60,000 nucleotides of DNA from Lineus longissimus (lineage: Eukaryota > Nemertea > Pilidiophora > Heteronemertea > Lineidae): NCBI RefSeq assembly GCF_910592395.1, contig NC_088321.1:1738001-1798000 (forward strand). The letters are read 5' to 3'. A program made the position numbers and the translations under genes. Of the stretch, positions 33,394-37,716 are shown piece by piece (within the stretch, counting starts at the first letter, position 1; each line of letters begins with the position of its first letter). The notes below the pieces were generated by a model that was given only the letters and a program-made list of their open reading frames with translations, did not search any database and was not told the origin of the DNA.

Positions 33394-36112
33394 GCAACAA
33401 CACAAACGAGGGAAGCGTCTGTGTTTGATTTCGAGTCTCATCAAAATAGACTCACCTGCTGCTCTCGGCTGTGCACCATTCGCCACTGCTGCCACCTGTT
33501 GTTGACTCGTGATAGTAAAATACTTCATCCCGTGCGACACGGGCACCATTTGCGACACCTCCTTTCCCGCTAGCAGCGCGTCCTGCTTCATTCGACTAAT
33601 CTGGAATGAGACCTTATCGAATTCCGTCTGCATTTTGCGTTGGTGTTCGACCTGGCTTGCAGACAGCTCCTCGTCATGACACTCCATGAGTAACTCGATG
33701 TCTGGGATGGCCGACGATGGCGTCTTCCCGCGTCTCCCGCGAACTGGAATGGAAAAATCAACAAATATATCATTTTCCTCGAGACGTTTGCGCCCTCCGC
33801 GCGACATCCCGTACTGCCACATGGGGTGACTTTGAACACCCTCTAGAAAAAACGTTTTTAAAAAAAGGAAGAGGGCGCTCCAAGTCGACCCTTGCTGCGG
33901 ATGGTGTGCACAGAAATCAAAGGGTCAGTCGTGCACCGCTACATTGATTACCGGTACTAACCTGCTCCACGCGACGTCGCCGTCGGCATTGGCACCTGAA
34001 CACGTGGTGGCGCCGGAACCATCGAGACAGGTGTGCGCCTCAACCCGCCTGTGGGCGGCGCCGGTTTTGGCGCAATAGGTTGCGACAGCATACTCTTAAA
34101 CTGCTTGGTTCCTGTGCCACTCGTGATGGGTTTAATGGTGAGTTTCGGTAACGGTGGGTTTTTGATAGTCGACTTGATGACCTGGACGTCATCATCACTG
34201 TCACTGTCACTGATAACATACTTTCGCTCGGACACTCGACTTCCTGTTGATGACCGTGTTTGACGCTGAAACAGGCAAGAAGATGATGCAGCTTCGGTAA
34301 CTCTTCAACTGCCACCGTCGCCAAATTACGACGAGCACCTATGTGTGTTATTCACCATTGAGTTTCATTGAAAAGATCGTCTGCTACACAGTTTTCCCAC
34401 CTACTGATAGATGGCGTGCAGGTGATCATTTCGATGGCGGTTTCGAGGAATCGAACTCTTCCCTGTTTCAAGCTAGGCTTTTAAAAAAAGGTTATCGGAA
34501 AATTTTAAACTTGAAAAAACAAATTCTGCAGTTAAAGGGTTAACCCATTCGTAACCGTAGGGTGTTTTTTTGCGTTTTTTTGCGAAATGACATTATTCGC
34601 AAAATCCATGAAAAATAAAACAGCCGCTTTTGATCATGCTGCATAGTTATGCACTATACCTCATTATGAAATGGGGCAGCTGTAAAACAAGAAACACAGA
34701 AACGAAACCGAAATGAAATGAAACACAATCTCTCTTAATGTAGACGTAGTTGCAGTATGAACTCACTTTTGGGAGAGATTCGTCCACTGTTACTACCTTC
34801 TTCGGTTTCCCGGCCTTTGTCTTGCCCCGGGTTTCAAACCAATCGTTGTCTACTGCTATGGAGGAGACCGGTAGCTCTGGAATAGAGAGGTCAGCGAGGT
34901 CAAGGACATCGTCAGCAATGCAAGGGTATGATTGGAACAAACCGCAAAATGTTCACAGCTTTTTATTTCAGAAAAAAATACAAAAGTATTAAATGTTCAT
35001 GATTCATTTTGGCGGATTACAGAATGAGTTCTGGCGTTTCTTAGATTGGCGAAATTGAGTTGCGATAGTTTTACGTTAAAGGTCGAAATCACATCTGAAT
35101 TCAAGGTCAAGGCCACACAAAATACAAAGTCAAGGTCAAACAGAGGTCAAAGTACACAAGTCAAGTGGTTGTTAAGATTAAAGTAAAAAAAACCACAAAA
35201 GCATAATGCAAGGTAAAAGCCGTCTTTAAATGGAGTAATGCCAATCTTTTTACATAATAACAATACATATTATCATTTTGTTTATATTGTTTTTGGGTAG
35301 ACTCCCTAGGCAGCCCATTGCGTCATCCTAATTTGGTCTCGTTAGGGTGAGGAACGAGGCCGGTCCACTGCCTCCAGAGTGTATTTTGGGTGGAGCCTGA
35401 GACTTTGTCAGAACACAAGACATGCTGACAAAGTCGACAAACAAGCAAGAAACCGACACAATCGATGAATTTGAGGATTTACCTCCATGGGGATCCCAGT
35501 CCATTGACGACCTACTCCGACGATGGCGATCACGTGACTTAGGTGGCGTCACATTAGTTTTTGTTGTTGTTGTTGTTGGCGGTACAGGCGCTGGTGCTGC
35601 GGACAGAATGGAGAAGAGGGTAAGGATGCTTCTCGGGGAGGTTAGGGTCAGGGTTGGGGTTTGCGTAAGGGGTAGGGGTAGGTTCGGAATTAAGAACAAA
35701 TATGACTGTGTAGGAATACCAGTCGTCCGTGTCGAAAATATTTAAGAGACAGCCGTAAAAATAGCAAAGGTATTTAGAAAACCTTAAAAACGGACACAAC
35801 TTCGTAAAAACTTGCTCAAATAGACTTCTTGATTGGTTTTCTATCAAATTCCATGCAACGTGTTACTTCTAAAATTCCTAAACTGGCAATTTCACCCTGG
35901 AGAATCGACTCCCCACCTTGCTGAGAATCGGACAGGCATTCCAACTTGCCGAGTTAGCCTGTCCTGGGAACGTAGATAGGCCTATAGTATTTGTATGTCT
36001 GTCAACAAAACGTGTGAATGTTAATTTATATGAGGTACCTGAAATTGGAAATTTACAAATTCAATTACAAATTTAGGCCTTCAACCATGTACTTACCCTT
36101 ACCAGTATCCAT
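1604..36112 (-). CDS. ZNF280/POGZ-like C2H2 zinc-finger protein, split gene
   Basis: Thirteen minus-strand exons join in phase to 841 codons: 36112-36097, 35596-35483, 34876-34767, 34265-33962, 33743-33456, 33185-32995, 30418-30299, 28547-28299, 7426-7256, 6001-5822, 4502-4078, 2776-2601, 1783-1604. Residues 1-381 are low-complexity (Pro/Thr, Ser-Asp and Gln rich, basic patches). Two acidic-flanked hydrophobic clusters (VQVI 107-110, VIII 285-288) look like SUMO-interaction motifs. From residue 465 come C2H2 fingers: CWFC...H-x3-H, CKHCFRNFDTPFEMQCH, CRIC...H, CTLCNFRSSVYNDVIDHFKK, CFYCLRVFK and CTACKLVFF. The PFEMQCH and MPYLCTLCNFRSSV pattern is that of ZNF280 and POGZ proteins, which are nuclear chromatin regulators. 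The role here is inferred from family. No transposase or DDE domain was seen, so ZNF280-type is slightly favoured. The last exon is uncertain. Confidence 0.85.
1784..2050 (-). repeat. Two degenerate copies of the exon 13 acceptor edge
   Basis: The real acceptor and first about 50 bp of exon 13 recur with acceptors at 1914 and 2041 (period about 128 bp). In the copy at 1914 a finger Cys codon is TGA; in the copy at 2041 the frame stops at TAA 12 codons in. So both are pseudo-exons. Confidence 0.75.
2172..2539 (-). mobile_element. TA-flanked MITE, copy 1 (reverse)
   Basis: Ends GCATTCCGCGA and GCGGAATGTTA flank a ~370-bp non-coding body shared by five copies in the window. TA at both sides fits a Tc1/mariner-type target. 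It lies in the zinc-finger intron between exons 12 and 13. Reverse orientation relative to the other copies. Confidence 0.75.
2601..2776 (-). CDS. Zinc-finger gene exon 12 (finger 7, start of finger 8)
   Basis: Acceptor CTATTTTTCAG, donor GTAGGTT. Codes KYVQCTLCRYATNCSNAYSS, then HMMNFH (C2H2), and MYCVCGYSSQFGNTI. The latter is the first half of a C-x-C finger completed in exon 13. Phase 2 in, phase 1 out. Confidence 0.85.
2769..2990 (-). repeat. Three tandem copies of about 79 bp at the exon 12 acceptor
   Basis: CATATTTCCTGAAAAATAG recurs at about 2769, 2849 and 2919, each followed by TTTGTTCTGAAATCTGA. Each copy repeats the acceptor AG and the first few exon bases. Confidence 0.8.
3165..3995 (+). 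repeat. 65-bp GGTACC minisatellite, array 1
   Basis: About 12 units with CCAATGAATGGTCATGT, GTTTACAAATGGTACCAT and CAGAAAGTACCCACTGAG. The core AATGGTACCATT is palindromic. It lies in the zinc-finger intron next to the exon 11 donor. Confidence 0.88.
4078..4502 (-). CDS. Zinc-finger gene exon 11 (fingers 5-6)
   Basis: Acceptor CTCTCTTTCAG, donor GTAAGTG, ends phase 2. Codes LHSASAFVLCFYCLRVFKIT, a finger with an unusually long C-to-H spacing (about 22 instead of 12), then RCTACKLVFFNRAELKNHKI, a Ser/Lys linker and LTCVECKQEMSTSDHYK. The long spacing could mean a few codons at the start are really intron. A SINE sits 50 bp upstream of the acceptor. Confidence 0.82.
4553..4965 (+). mobile_element. 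tRNA-derived SINE with target-site duplication
   Basis: The head carries pol III box A/B-like sequence (TAGCCTGGTGG and GGGTTCGATCCC), followed by a unique body and a (GAA)n tail. Flanked by GAAAGCAGGG at 4543-4552 and 4966-4975. It sits 50 bp upstream of exon 11 of the zinc-finger gene, in antisense orientation to it. Confidence 0.85.
4990..5050 (-). repeat. Partial copy of the start of exon 11
   Basis: GAGACTGTGATCTTGAGGAC, CAAATGCAGAGGC and TTGAACTGAACTGA repeat the exon 11 edge at 4438-4530. The part that codes the finger cysteines is deleted. It lies on the other side of the SINE from the real exon. Confidence 0.65.
5205..5272 (+). other. tRNA-like sequence, probably a SINE head
   Basis: Has box A-like TTGCTCAGTCGGTAGCGTG and box B-like GGGTTCAATCCC. 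The 5' end does not pair with the 3' TTGGACC, so it is not a working tRNA gene. Likely the head of a truncated SINE. Confidence 0.5.
5310..5815 (-). repeat. Three decayed tandem copies of the exon 10 zinc finger
   Basis: With a period of about 163 bp (anchors ATTATACACGGATGA at 5358, 5521, 5683; real exon 5846). On the minus strand the copies read IPFWCTLYRLRSSVYNDVID in place of MPYLCTLCNFRSSVYNDVID, so the second Cys is Tyr. The middle copy also has a 1-bp deletion. Donor-like GTACGTGAATCTGCAG follows the two copies nearest the real exon. Confidence 0.85.
5822..6001 (-). CDS. Zinc-finger gene exon 10 (fingers 3-4)
   Basis: Acceptor CAACCTCGTTTCAG, donor GTACGT; 60 whole codons. Codes VHRSSSNVLVCRICEKDHQS, a C2H2 finger ending HMRISH, then CEMPYLCTLCNFRSSVYNDV and IDHFKK. 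The MPYLCTLC.FRSSV pattern is the best family match in the gene. Three decayed tandem copies of its 3' part lie at 5310-5815. Confidence 0.92.
6038..6157 (+). mobile_element. Pogo-like element, truncated
   Basis: Starts CAGTAGAACCTCTC, runs through GACTGACAAGCGCTGTCC and breaks off before its right end. It lies 36 bp upstream of the exon 10 acceptor of the zinc-finger gene. Confidence 0.6.
6186..6558 (+). mobile_element. TA-flanked MITE, copy 2
   Basis: Same family as 2172-2539. Starts GCATTCCGCGAAGATG after TA, ends GCGGGATGC before TA. Intron between exons 9 and 10 of the zinc-finger gene. Confidence 0.75.
6590..7125 (-). repeat. Dispersed element with nuclear-receptor-like DR3 site, copy 1 (reverse)
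   Basis: Reverse-oriented relative of 9811-10712: its right end is CAGAGGTGAGCTAAAA. It contains TGACCTCTGTGACCT (a DR3 on the minus strand) at 6790-6804 and AAGATGGC(G/C)GCCTGG blocks. Intron of the zinc-finger gene. Confidence 0.6.
7256..7426 (-). CDS. Zinc-finger gene exon 9 (fingers 1-2)
   Basis: Acceptor TTTATTTCGTTTCAG, donor GTACGT. Codes CWFCHKMLYNNVKLMLHMQG then H (C-x2-C-x12-H-x3-H), and CKHCFRNFDTPFEMQCHIEK, whose last His is the second residue of exon 10. It is separated from exon 8 by a 20.9 kb intron. The pyrimidine tract of the acceptor is the tail of a LINE fragment. Confidence 0.9.
7443..7824 (-). mobile_element. 3' end of a CR1/Rex-like LINE
   Basis: The minus frame reads RIKYKVLLLTYKCLHQLAPQ, then GGRAFSIGAPQLWNKLPSTV and a final SLLSFKGQLKHLLF. 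This is the typical C-terminal end of non-LTR reverse transcriptase proteins, after the catalytic core. It is followed by a short 3'UTR and an (ATT)n tail at 7443-7470. 5'-truncated; not active. Confidence 0.75.
7830..8440. other. Intronic stretch with nothing recognised
   Basis: Zinc-finger intron 8. No domain-bearing open frame and no clear repeat. Confidence 0.5.
8440..8655 (+). repeat. About 18-bp minisatellite
   Basis: Repeats of TAGTAGGCGAAATGGC and TATAGGCGAAATGG variants. Open frames across it are products of the repeat. Confidence 0.85.
8655..8765 (+). repeat. Diverged single copy of part of the 1.21-kb unit, upstream of TRIM gene A
   Basis: The stretch with CCAACACCAGATGTCA and AGAAACAGATTCC matches the array unit (for example 22031-22130) with many substitutions. 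It places an older copy of the same upstream region before the first TRIM gene. Confidence 0.55.
8766..9810. other. Upstream region of TRIM gene A, nothing recognised
   Basis: No coding signal or repeat family recognised. A first (untranslated) exon of the TRIM gene could lie here or in the element that follows. Confidence 0.4.
9811..10712 (+). repeat. Dispersed element with DR3 sites, copy 2
   Basis: Begins TTAGCTCACCTCTTAGCAGA, a short hairpin, then a (GTC)n tract and a conserved body. DR3 sites AGGTCACAGAGGTCA at 10144-10158 and 10621-10635. Ends GAGGTGAGCACAATGGCC and a GGCCATGGCC palindrome. About 90 bp upstream of the first TRIM coding exon. Confidence 0.7.
10819..12834 (+). CDS. TRIM-like protein: RING, two B-boxes, coiled coil, propeller-like C-terminus
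   Basis: 671 aa in one exon. RING: C13-x2-C16-x11-C28-x-H30-x2-C33-x2-C36 and C51-x2-C54, a complete C3HC4 set consistent with ubiquitin E3 ligase activity. B-box 1 spans about 128-169 (CKIC...CVRC...CQDC...H). B-box 2 is a perfect C181-H184-C192-C195-C200-C203-H208-H211. A Lys/Glu-rich coiled coil covers about 212-370. Residues 400-671 show repeated motifs such as DMSSTPDGKLAVLSNG and RRVTCGGSIIHVVG, suggesting a TRIM2/3/56-type NHL-like propeller. The CDS is preceded by an acceptor (TTTAATTTCAG at 10793-10803), implying a 5'UTR intron. AATAAA occurs at 12911. It lies antisense inside intron 8 of the zinc-finger gene. Substrate unknown. Confidence 0.88.
   Translation: MMASNTTKVINVCPVCLDSKPLKIVGRCKHCFCTECILITLGSHEGDEFPCPTCKVECPRPWDGVNGMVDFTGSAVDIADVWPTLIQERKRGLGKVEDMGIGVPVERAVIGKGKEVREQDDTSLDVKCKICHHKKKDVQAVNLCVRCGNLNICQDCTEVHGRNKATRDHILINLRPGGTRCERHDSLLNSYCNECAIAVCMVCVNLEHGDHTIENLEDAAEKKGNALKVILEEKQVKMNAVTDLKYKLMAIQEIASKRDKQDTLVKEIEDHAEVCISQIVKWKEDLKTQVKTVYKTNREIPVTLEKVSKTIGKLQVPLQRASTLLSTNECHQGHIDKLAAQQKELEALSDAGDDIDGLLRQNRPHQLHLYNCSFVPEQVTSCLGKVVSSEVNFLYPKEHDPTEIFKYIYEDSSNNTFIPFVANLGQKFAVTKPTRGEPAVAIDIFEFPGTLKHTFKDHVPPLYDMSSTPDGKLAVLSNGTGGTGCSVKLFDPDAGYISSTRDIDITEPLSLGVTLQHQYVILGGNEEGQKILTVVDKDGNLKLKHVIKGVKRPRRVTCGGSIIHVVGDSRASFEITGGEIHQITHAGDRMMRCYIDCSATIWDDVFLIYSHGNDLMLNIWKVDKLVYDPFWGVRLCTGETEADKEARISVRDGHIVVSHGQTVRVYAFKYK
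11151..13592 (+). repeat. Segmental duplication, copy A (TRIM gene body and 3' flank)
   Basis: From CAAGGGAAAGGAGG at 11151 to the end of the 3' flank at 13592 this block is near-identical to 25527-27938. It includes about 760 bp of non-coding 3' flank. The 5' breakpoint falls inside the CDS, after the RING, which explains the RING-less second gene. Confidence 0.85.
13644..13905 (+). pseudogene. Remnant of a third TRIM paralog (C-terminal end only)
   Basis: Reads TDISAIIWDGVFLTYVYNDS, then KEKDARVSARDGHVIVTHGQ and ends with TGA at 13903-13905. This is the same stretch as YIDISATIWDDVFLIY...ARISVRDGHIV in the two complete genes, but clearly more diverged. Nothing N-terminal to it survives. 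The MITE at 13912 begins just after its stop. Confidence 0.7.
13912..14274 (+). mobile_element. TA-flanked MITE, copy 3
   Basis: Same family; begins 7 bp after the stop of the TRIM remnant, ends GCAGAATGC before TA. Body almost identical to the copies at 48774 and 59492. Confidence 0.78.
14593..14770 (+). mobile_element. Pogo/Tigger-like MITE, intact ends
   Basis: CAGTAGAACCTCTCT ... GAGAGGTTCCACTG, flanked by TA on both sides. Left and right halves are inverted copies, so the transcript would fold. CAGT termini with TA targets are typical of pogo/Tigger elements. Confidence 0.75.
15095..15515 (+). repeat. Dispersed repeat (copy in plus orientation)
   Basis: Begins CTCTCAATTACATGAAAGCA and ends GTCTCCACGTAATTGAAAGG. 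Carries ATGTCCCCAAATTAGG motifs. Matches the reverse of 30930-31445. Confidence 0.65.
15711..15775 (+). pseudogene. Fragment of TRIM RING-linker region
   Basis: The stretch reading VKGMVDFSWEDIALS then stop matches VNGMVDFTGSAVDIAD just after the RING of the 10819 gene. Flanks are unrelated. Together with the remnant at 13644-13905 it suggests at least one more TRIM copy was here and has been broken up. Confidence 0.5.
18002..18974. mobile_element. 973-bp foldback element with long inverted arms
   Basis: Left arm 18002-18283 and right arm about 18675-18974 are inverted copies, starting TATGGCAAGCCAAAGCGGA. Direct GTTATT copies at 17996-18001 and 18975-18980 look like a 6-bp target duplication. 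Arms contain a small repeat around TTCAACCTTGAATAAAATA and several TCACGTGACC strings. It lies inside the Helitron-like block. No transposase. Confidence 0.75.
19171..19463 (+). repeat. Two tandem copies of a 147-bp sequence
   Basis: The segment beginning TATGATAACACAACACGC occurs at 19171 and again at 19318, nearly identical. Confidence 0.8.
19626..19663. repeat. Perfect 38-bp palindrome
   Basis: The left half, ATCATGGAGGTATAAATAA, is followed directly by its exact reverse complement with no spacer. It can form a cruciform or RNA hairpin. Confidence 0.9.
25495..27207 (+). CDS. RING-less TRIM-like paralog: B-boxes, coiled coil, propeller-like C-terminus
   Basis: 570 aa, nearly identical to the gene at 10819-12834 from its residue 111 onward. 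The RING and linker are replaced by a short leader, MASPAGSSADKG. B-box 1 and B-box 2 ligands are all intact, as are the coiled coil and propeller. Without RING it cannot act as a classical E3 and may act as an adaptor or antagonist by hetero-oligomerising through the coiled coil (inference). An acceptor (CTTATTTCAG at 25465-25474) lies 20 bp before the ATG, so at least one 5' exon is upstream, within the 1.21 kb repeat array. Differences from the first gene cluster near residue 300 and in the last 120 residues. Confidence 0.85.
   Translation: MASPAGSSADKGKEVREQDDTSLDVRCKICHHKKKDVQAVNLCVRCGNLNICQDCTEVHGRNKATRDHILVNLRPGETMCKRHDSLLNSYCNECAIAVCMVCVNLEHGDHTIENLEDTVEKKRNALKVILEEKQAKMNAVTDLKYKLMAIQEIASKRDKQDTLVKEIEDHAEVCISQIVKWKEDLKTQVKTFYKTNREIPVTLEKVSKTIGKLQVPLQRASTLLSTNECHQGQIDKLAAQQKELEALSDAGDDIDGLLRQNRPHELPLYNCSFVPEQVTSCLGKVVSSEVNFLDTEKQDQTEIFKYIYEDSSNNTFIPCVANLGQKFAVTKPTRGEPAVAIDIFEFPGTLKRTFKDHVPPLYDMSSTPDGKLAVLSNGTGGTGCSVKLFDPDAGYISSTRDIDITEPLSLGVTLQHQYVILEGNEEGQKILTVVDKDGNLKLKHEIEGVKRPRRVSCGGSIIYVVGDSIAYFEITGGEIHQITQAGNLPEHHYIDISATIWDDVFLIYRLGNVLKLAKWKVDKHVNELFRGAWLCTHKTEADKEARISVRDGHIVWSHGQTVQVFAFKYE
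25527..27938 (+). repeat. Segmental duplication, copy B
   Basis: Partner of 11151-13592. In the 3' flank a roughly 35-bp deletion removes one AATAAA, and AATAAA at the other site reads CATAAA. A (GAT)n run follows at 27980-28004. Confidence 0.85.
28299..28547 (-). CDS. Zinc-finger gene exon 8
   Basis: Acceptor TTGCTTCTTACAG, donor GTGAGTAC. Codes a Pro-rich stretch, then HNILKPGSWVPLDEYYYGK and SEDKGEFRFK, which runs straight into CWFCHKML of exon 9. The Trp/Tyr-rich segment just before the fingers is characteristic of the family. 83 whole codons. Confidence 0.85.
28632..28899 (+). mobile_element. Pogo/Tigger-like MITE with internal 18-19-bp repeats
   Basis: TA-CAGTAGAACCTCCC ... GAGGTTCTGCTG-TA. 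The interior repeats CACCCTCTCTATTAGGGA about six times. Located 84 bp upstream of exon 8 of the zinc-finger gene. Confidence 0.75.
28905..29430. other. Intronic stretch, nothing recognised
   Basis: Between zinc-finger exons 7 and 8; AT-rich, with no family recognised. Confidence 0.5.
29436..29704. repeat. Large inverted repeat (foldback)
   Basis: Outer arms contain GATAACTCTGGATAATATTG and its inverse; inner arms contain CATCGGGCGTAGTGATCGGC and a near inverse. Nearly the whole 270 bp can fold on itself. Probably a MITE. Confidence 0.65.
29925..30137. mobile_element. Short TTAA-flanked MITE
   Basis: Ends AGGGTGACTATAGGCAGG and TTGCCTATATTCTCCCT are imperfect inverted repeats flanked by TTAA (29921, 30138). 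213 bp. Confidence 0.55.
30299..30418 (-). CDS. Zinc-finger gene exon 7 (Gln-rich)
   Basis: Acceptor TTTCTAG (or the overlapping CTAGCAG), donor GTAAGTAG. Codes QSQPAAQQFAGYQILKIGNQ and IILQQQSVQQQA, a glutamine-rich activation-type segment. The TAGCAG tandem acceptor could add or drop one Gln. Four copies of the acceptor edge follow in the neighbouring intron. Confidence 0.75.
30413..30810 (-). repeat. 117-bp tandem repeat anchored on the exon 7 acceptor
   Basis: TTGCGACTGCTAGAAATTAA recurs at about 30410, 30527, 30644 (one change) and 30761. Each copy includes the tandem TAGCAG acceptor and about 25 bp resembling the exon start. Confidence 0.82.
30930..31445 (-). repeat. Dispersed repeat (copy in minus orientation)
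   Basis: Inverted copy of 15095-15515, with an internal duplication around CCTGAACAGCGACGTCATAA (31037 and 31266). A diverged fragment is at 49245-49352. Confidence 0.65.
31646..32439. mobile_element. 794-bp inverted-repeat element filled by a 44-bp tandem repeat
   Basis: 40-bp terminal inverted repeats at 31646-31685 and 32400-32439, sharing TTGTTAGAAAGCATGTTAGC with a few mismatches in the outermost bases. Between them are about 16 copies of a 44-bp unit containing TTGATGTACATGAAACAACA. No coding capacity and no clear target duplication. Intron 6 of the zinc-finger gene. Confidence 0.8.
32995..33185 (-). CDS. Zinc-finger gene exon 6 (second SIM-like motif)
   Basis: Acceptor GATTGTTTTCAG, donor GTAGGT. 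Begins VPSDDSDVIIIGETPSKAG, a textbook acidic-flanked V-I-I-I cluster, then an Ala/Pro/Thr-rich stretch ending QLAPTKV. Phase 1 in, phase 0 out. Confidence 0.78.
33318..33405 (+). repeat. (CAA)n microsatellite
   Basis: About 26 CAA units in intron 5 of the zinc-finger gene. Not in the coding sequence. Confidence 0.9.
33456..33743 (-). CDS. Zinc-finger gene exon 5
   Basis: Acceptor TTTCCATTCCAG, donor GTGAGT. Codes VRGRRGKTPSSAIPDIELLM, then ECHDEELSASQVEHQRKMQT and a helical stretch, ending ANGAQPRAA. An amphipathic helix is likely around QTEFDKVSFQISRMKQD. Phase 1 at both ends. Confidence 0.78.
33962..34265 (-). CDS. Zinc-finger gene exon 4 (acidic SIM-like motif)
   Basis: Acceptor CCTGTTTCAG, donor GTTAGT. 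Codes RQTRSSTGSRVSERKYVISD, then SDSDDDVQVI (an acidic run before a hydrophobic cluster, SIM-like), then a Pro/Lys-rich tail. Starts phase 0, ends phase 1. Confidence 0.78.
34767..34876 (-). CDS. Zinc-finger gene exon 3
   Basis: Acceptor CTCTATTCCAG, donor GTGAGT. Codes ELPVSSIAVDNDWFETRGK then TKAGKPKKVVTVDESLPK; enters in phase 1, leaves in phase 0. Basic TKAGKPKK is a possible nuclear-localisation patch. No known domain recognised. Confidence 0.75.
34880..35480. other. Intron 2 of the zinc-finger gene, nothing recognised
   Basis: Contains GGTCAAGG-type simple strings (35075-35165) but no gene or mobile element I can name. Confidence 0.5.
35483..35596 (-). CDS. Zinc-finger gene exon 2 (Pro/Thr and basic)
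   Basis: Acceptor TCTGTCCGCAG, donor GTAAAT. Codes APAPVPPTTTTTKTNVTPP then KSRDRHRRSRSSMDWDPHG. The Thr run comes from an (ACA)n tract. The Arg-rich stretch could serve nuclear localisation. Phase 1 at both ends. Confidence 0.75.
36097..36112 (-). CDS. Zinc-finger gene exon 1 (start codon)
   Basis: ATG at 36112 reads MDTGK and ends in phase 1 at donor GTAAGTAC. Joining to exon 2 gives MDTGKAPAPVPP in an open frame. A nearer donor (GTAAGG, 7 bp inside) is also possible but would shift the frame. Short coding first exon; 5'UTR extent unknown. Confidence 0.6.
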
Positions 36113-36189
36113 GGTAACAAGAGAACTGGAACTTTAAATTTCTAAGATTCACATATCAAGTCTGAAAAGAAAAGGAAATTCCCAATGAT

Positions 36190-36730
36190 AGAGGAACCTC
36201 TCTTAGCGGACGACTCTCTATAAAGGACAACCTCTCTATTAAAGACACTACCGTTGATCCAAAATTGGCTGTTTCCATTTAATCTGACCTCTCTAATCAG
36301 GACACCTCTCTAATTAGGACACCTCTCTATTAAGGACGGCACTTGTCAGTCTCGAGGGTGTCCTTTATAGAGAGGTTCTACCATACAGAGGAACCTCTCT
36401 TAGCGGACACCTCTGTTCAGGACAACCTCTCTATAAAGGACAACCTCTCTATTAAGGACAACCTCTCTATTAAGGACAATTACCTCTCTATTAAGGACAA
36501 CCTCTCTATTAAGGACAACCTCTCTATTAAAGACACTACTGTTGGTCCAAAATTGGCTGTTTCCATTTAATTTGACCTCTCTAATCAGGACACCTCTCTA
36601 ATCAGGACACCTCTCTATTAAGGACGGCACTTGTCAGTACCGAGGGTGTCCTTTATAGAGAGGTTCTACTATACAGAGGAACCTCTCTTAGCGGACACCT
36701 CCGTTCAGGACAACCTCTCTTCTATGGACA
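36190..36730 (+). mobile_element. Two and a half tandem pogo-like elements
   Basis: Three successive left ends (GAACCTCTCTTAGCGG at about 36193, 36378 and 36679) with two right ends (GAGAGGTTCTAC). Interior 18-bp units TTAAGGACAACCTCTCTA. This fills part of the spacer between the zinc-finger and CPT1 starts. Confidence 0.7.
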
Positions 36731-36734
36731 GTGA

Positions 36735-37511
36735 TTCACAAATCAGTCATTTCTGACCTCTGTAAGTGTAATCAGGCCAGGATAGCATTTTTATCAAATT
36801 GACAGTCATGACTGTCCCAAGGCCATGACAAATTATGGCACCAAATTATGTCGCCAAATTAGGTTGAATAAAAAAAGAAGAGTTTATCAAAAGAGGTCTA
36901 GGCAATGCATTGATTAAATCATGGAACTTGGAAGGCATGTGTATGTGAAATGAAAAACAGGTCTGCTTTCAATCATCACCTCATCATCAACCTGAGATAA
37001 AGCTACATAAGTTACCCTATTCCCACCTGAAAAAAATGGAAACTAATATATAAATATGTGGCCCCCAATAACGCATCTGAGTAGGGGTCCGTCCACTCGT
37101 TGTCTGACTCGACTCATTTGACTTGTTTGCCCAGCCTTTTGTCCACATTTCAATCAAGCAACAAAAACCATTAAAATTTCACCAAAAATACATCCTGATG
37201 GCCTCCTTAAATGCTGAAATGCTCCAAATACCTTTTCAAAGGCACTATATCACCAAAAAAGAGCAGAAAAGACAAAAACAAAACATTTGGAAAAGGAAAT
37301 TATATTTCAAAATGGCCGCCGACACCTCTAAGGTCGACTTCGAATCGCAAACTGTGCAAAATATTGACATGCTATTCGGAAAAAAATGTGTTTATCAGAT
37401 GGACGATGTTCTAAAGGCACAGTATACAAAGTTTCAAAATCAGAACTTACGTAATTACGGAGAAAACAGCAATTACTTACCTTGCTTCAAGTAGAAATTC
37501 ACGTAATAAAT
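36735..37511. other. Intergenic spacer before CPT1
   Basis: An open frame at 37123-37494 has no family resemblance and A-rich codons. The CPT1 promoter and 5'UTR are expected in its right part. Confidence 0.4.
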
Positions 37512-37527
37512 TTGGTCACGTGACCAA
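37512..37527. promoter_or_regulatory. Palindromic E-box / CLEAR-like site upstream of CPT1
   Basis: A perfect 16-bp palindrome, TTGGTCACGTGACCAA, lies about 190 bp before the CPT1 start codon. Its core GTCACGTGAC is the form bound by bHLH-ZIP factors such as USF and MITF/TFE, and matches the CLEAR motif. Position and symmetry suggest a promoter element. Similar CACGTG strings also occur in the foldback element at 18002-18974. Confidence 0.4.
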
Positions 37528-37716
37528 ACTGAAACCCAGATACGAAACTACCGCTGCCACGACATTTAGTGGCTTTTGTTCGAAACTGCGGCTGCAAGAA
37601 AATTACCTGCTAACTCTGTAAGAAGATGTACACAAATGAAAAAAATGGAATCACGCATTGAAAGCTGTTGAATTTTATCAAATTTTCTTCGATTTTGATC
37701 GTTGATCGCTTGCACG

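Noticed and set aside
33259-33505. PolyQ or polyC protein
   Set aside because: (CAA)n tract in an intron of the zinc-finger gene; the flanking exon ends at a good donor (33455) before it.
37123-37494. 123-aa open frame upstream of CPT1 as a gene
   Set aside because: Lys/Gln-rich composition from AT-rich DNA, no family resemblance, and the CPT1 start lies further downstream.
36113-37716. Compact bidirectional promoter shared by the zinc-finger gene and CPT1
   Set aside because: The start codons are 1.6 kb apart with several pogo-like elements between; I cannot place either transcription start.
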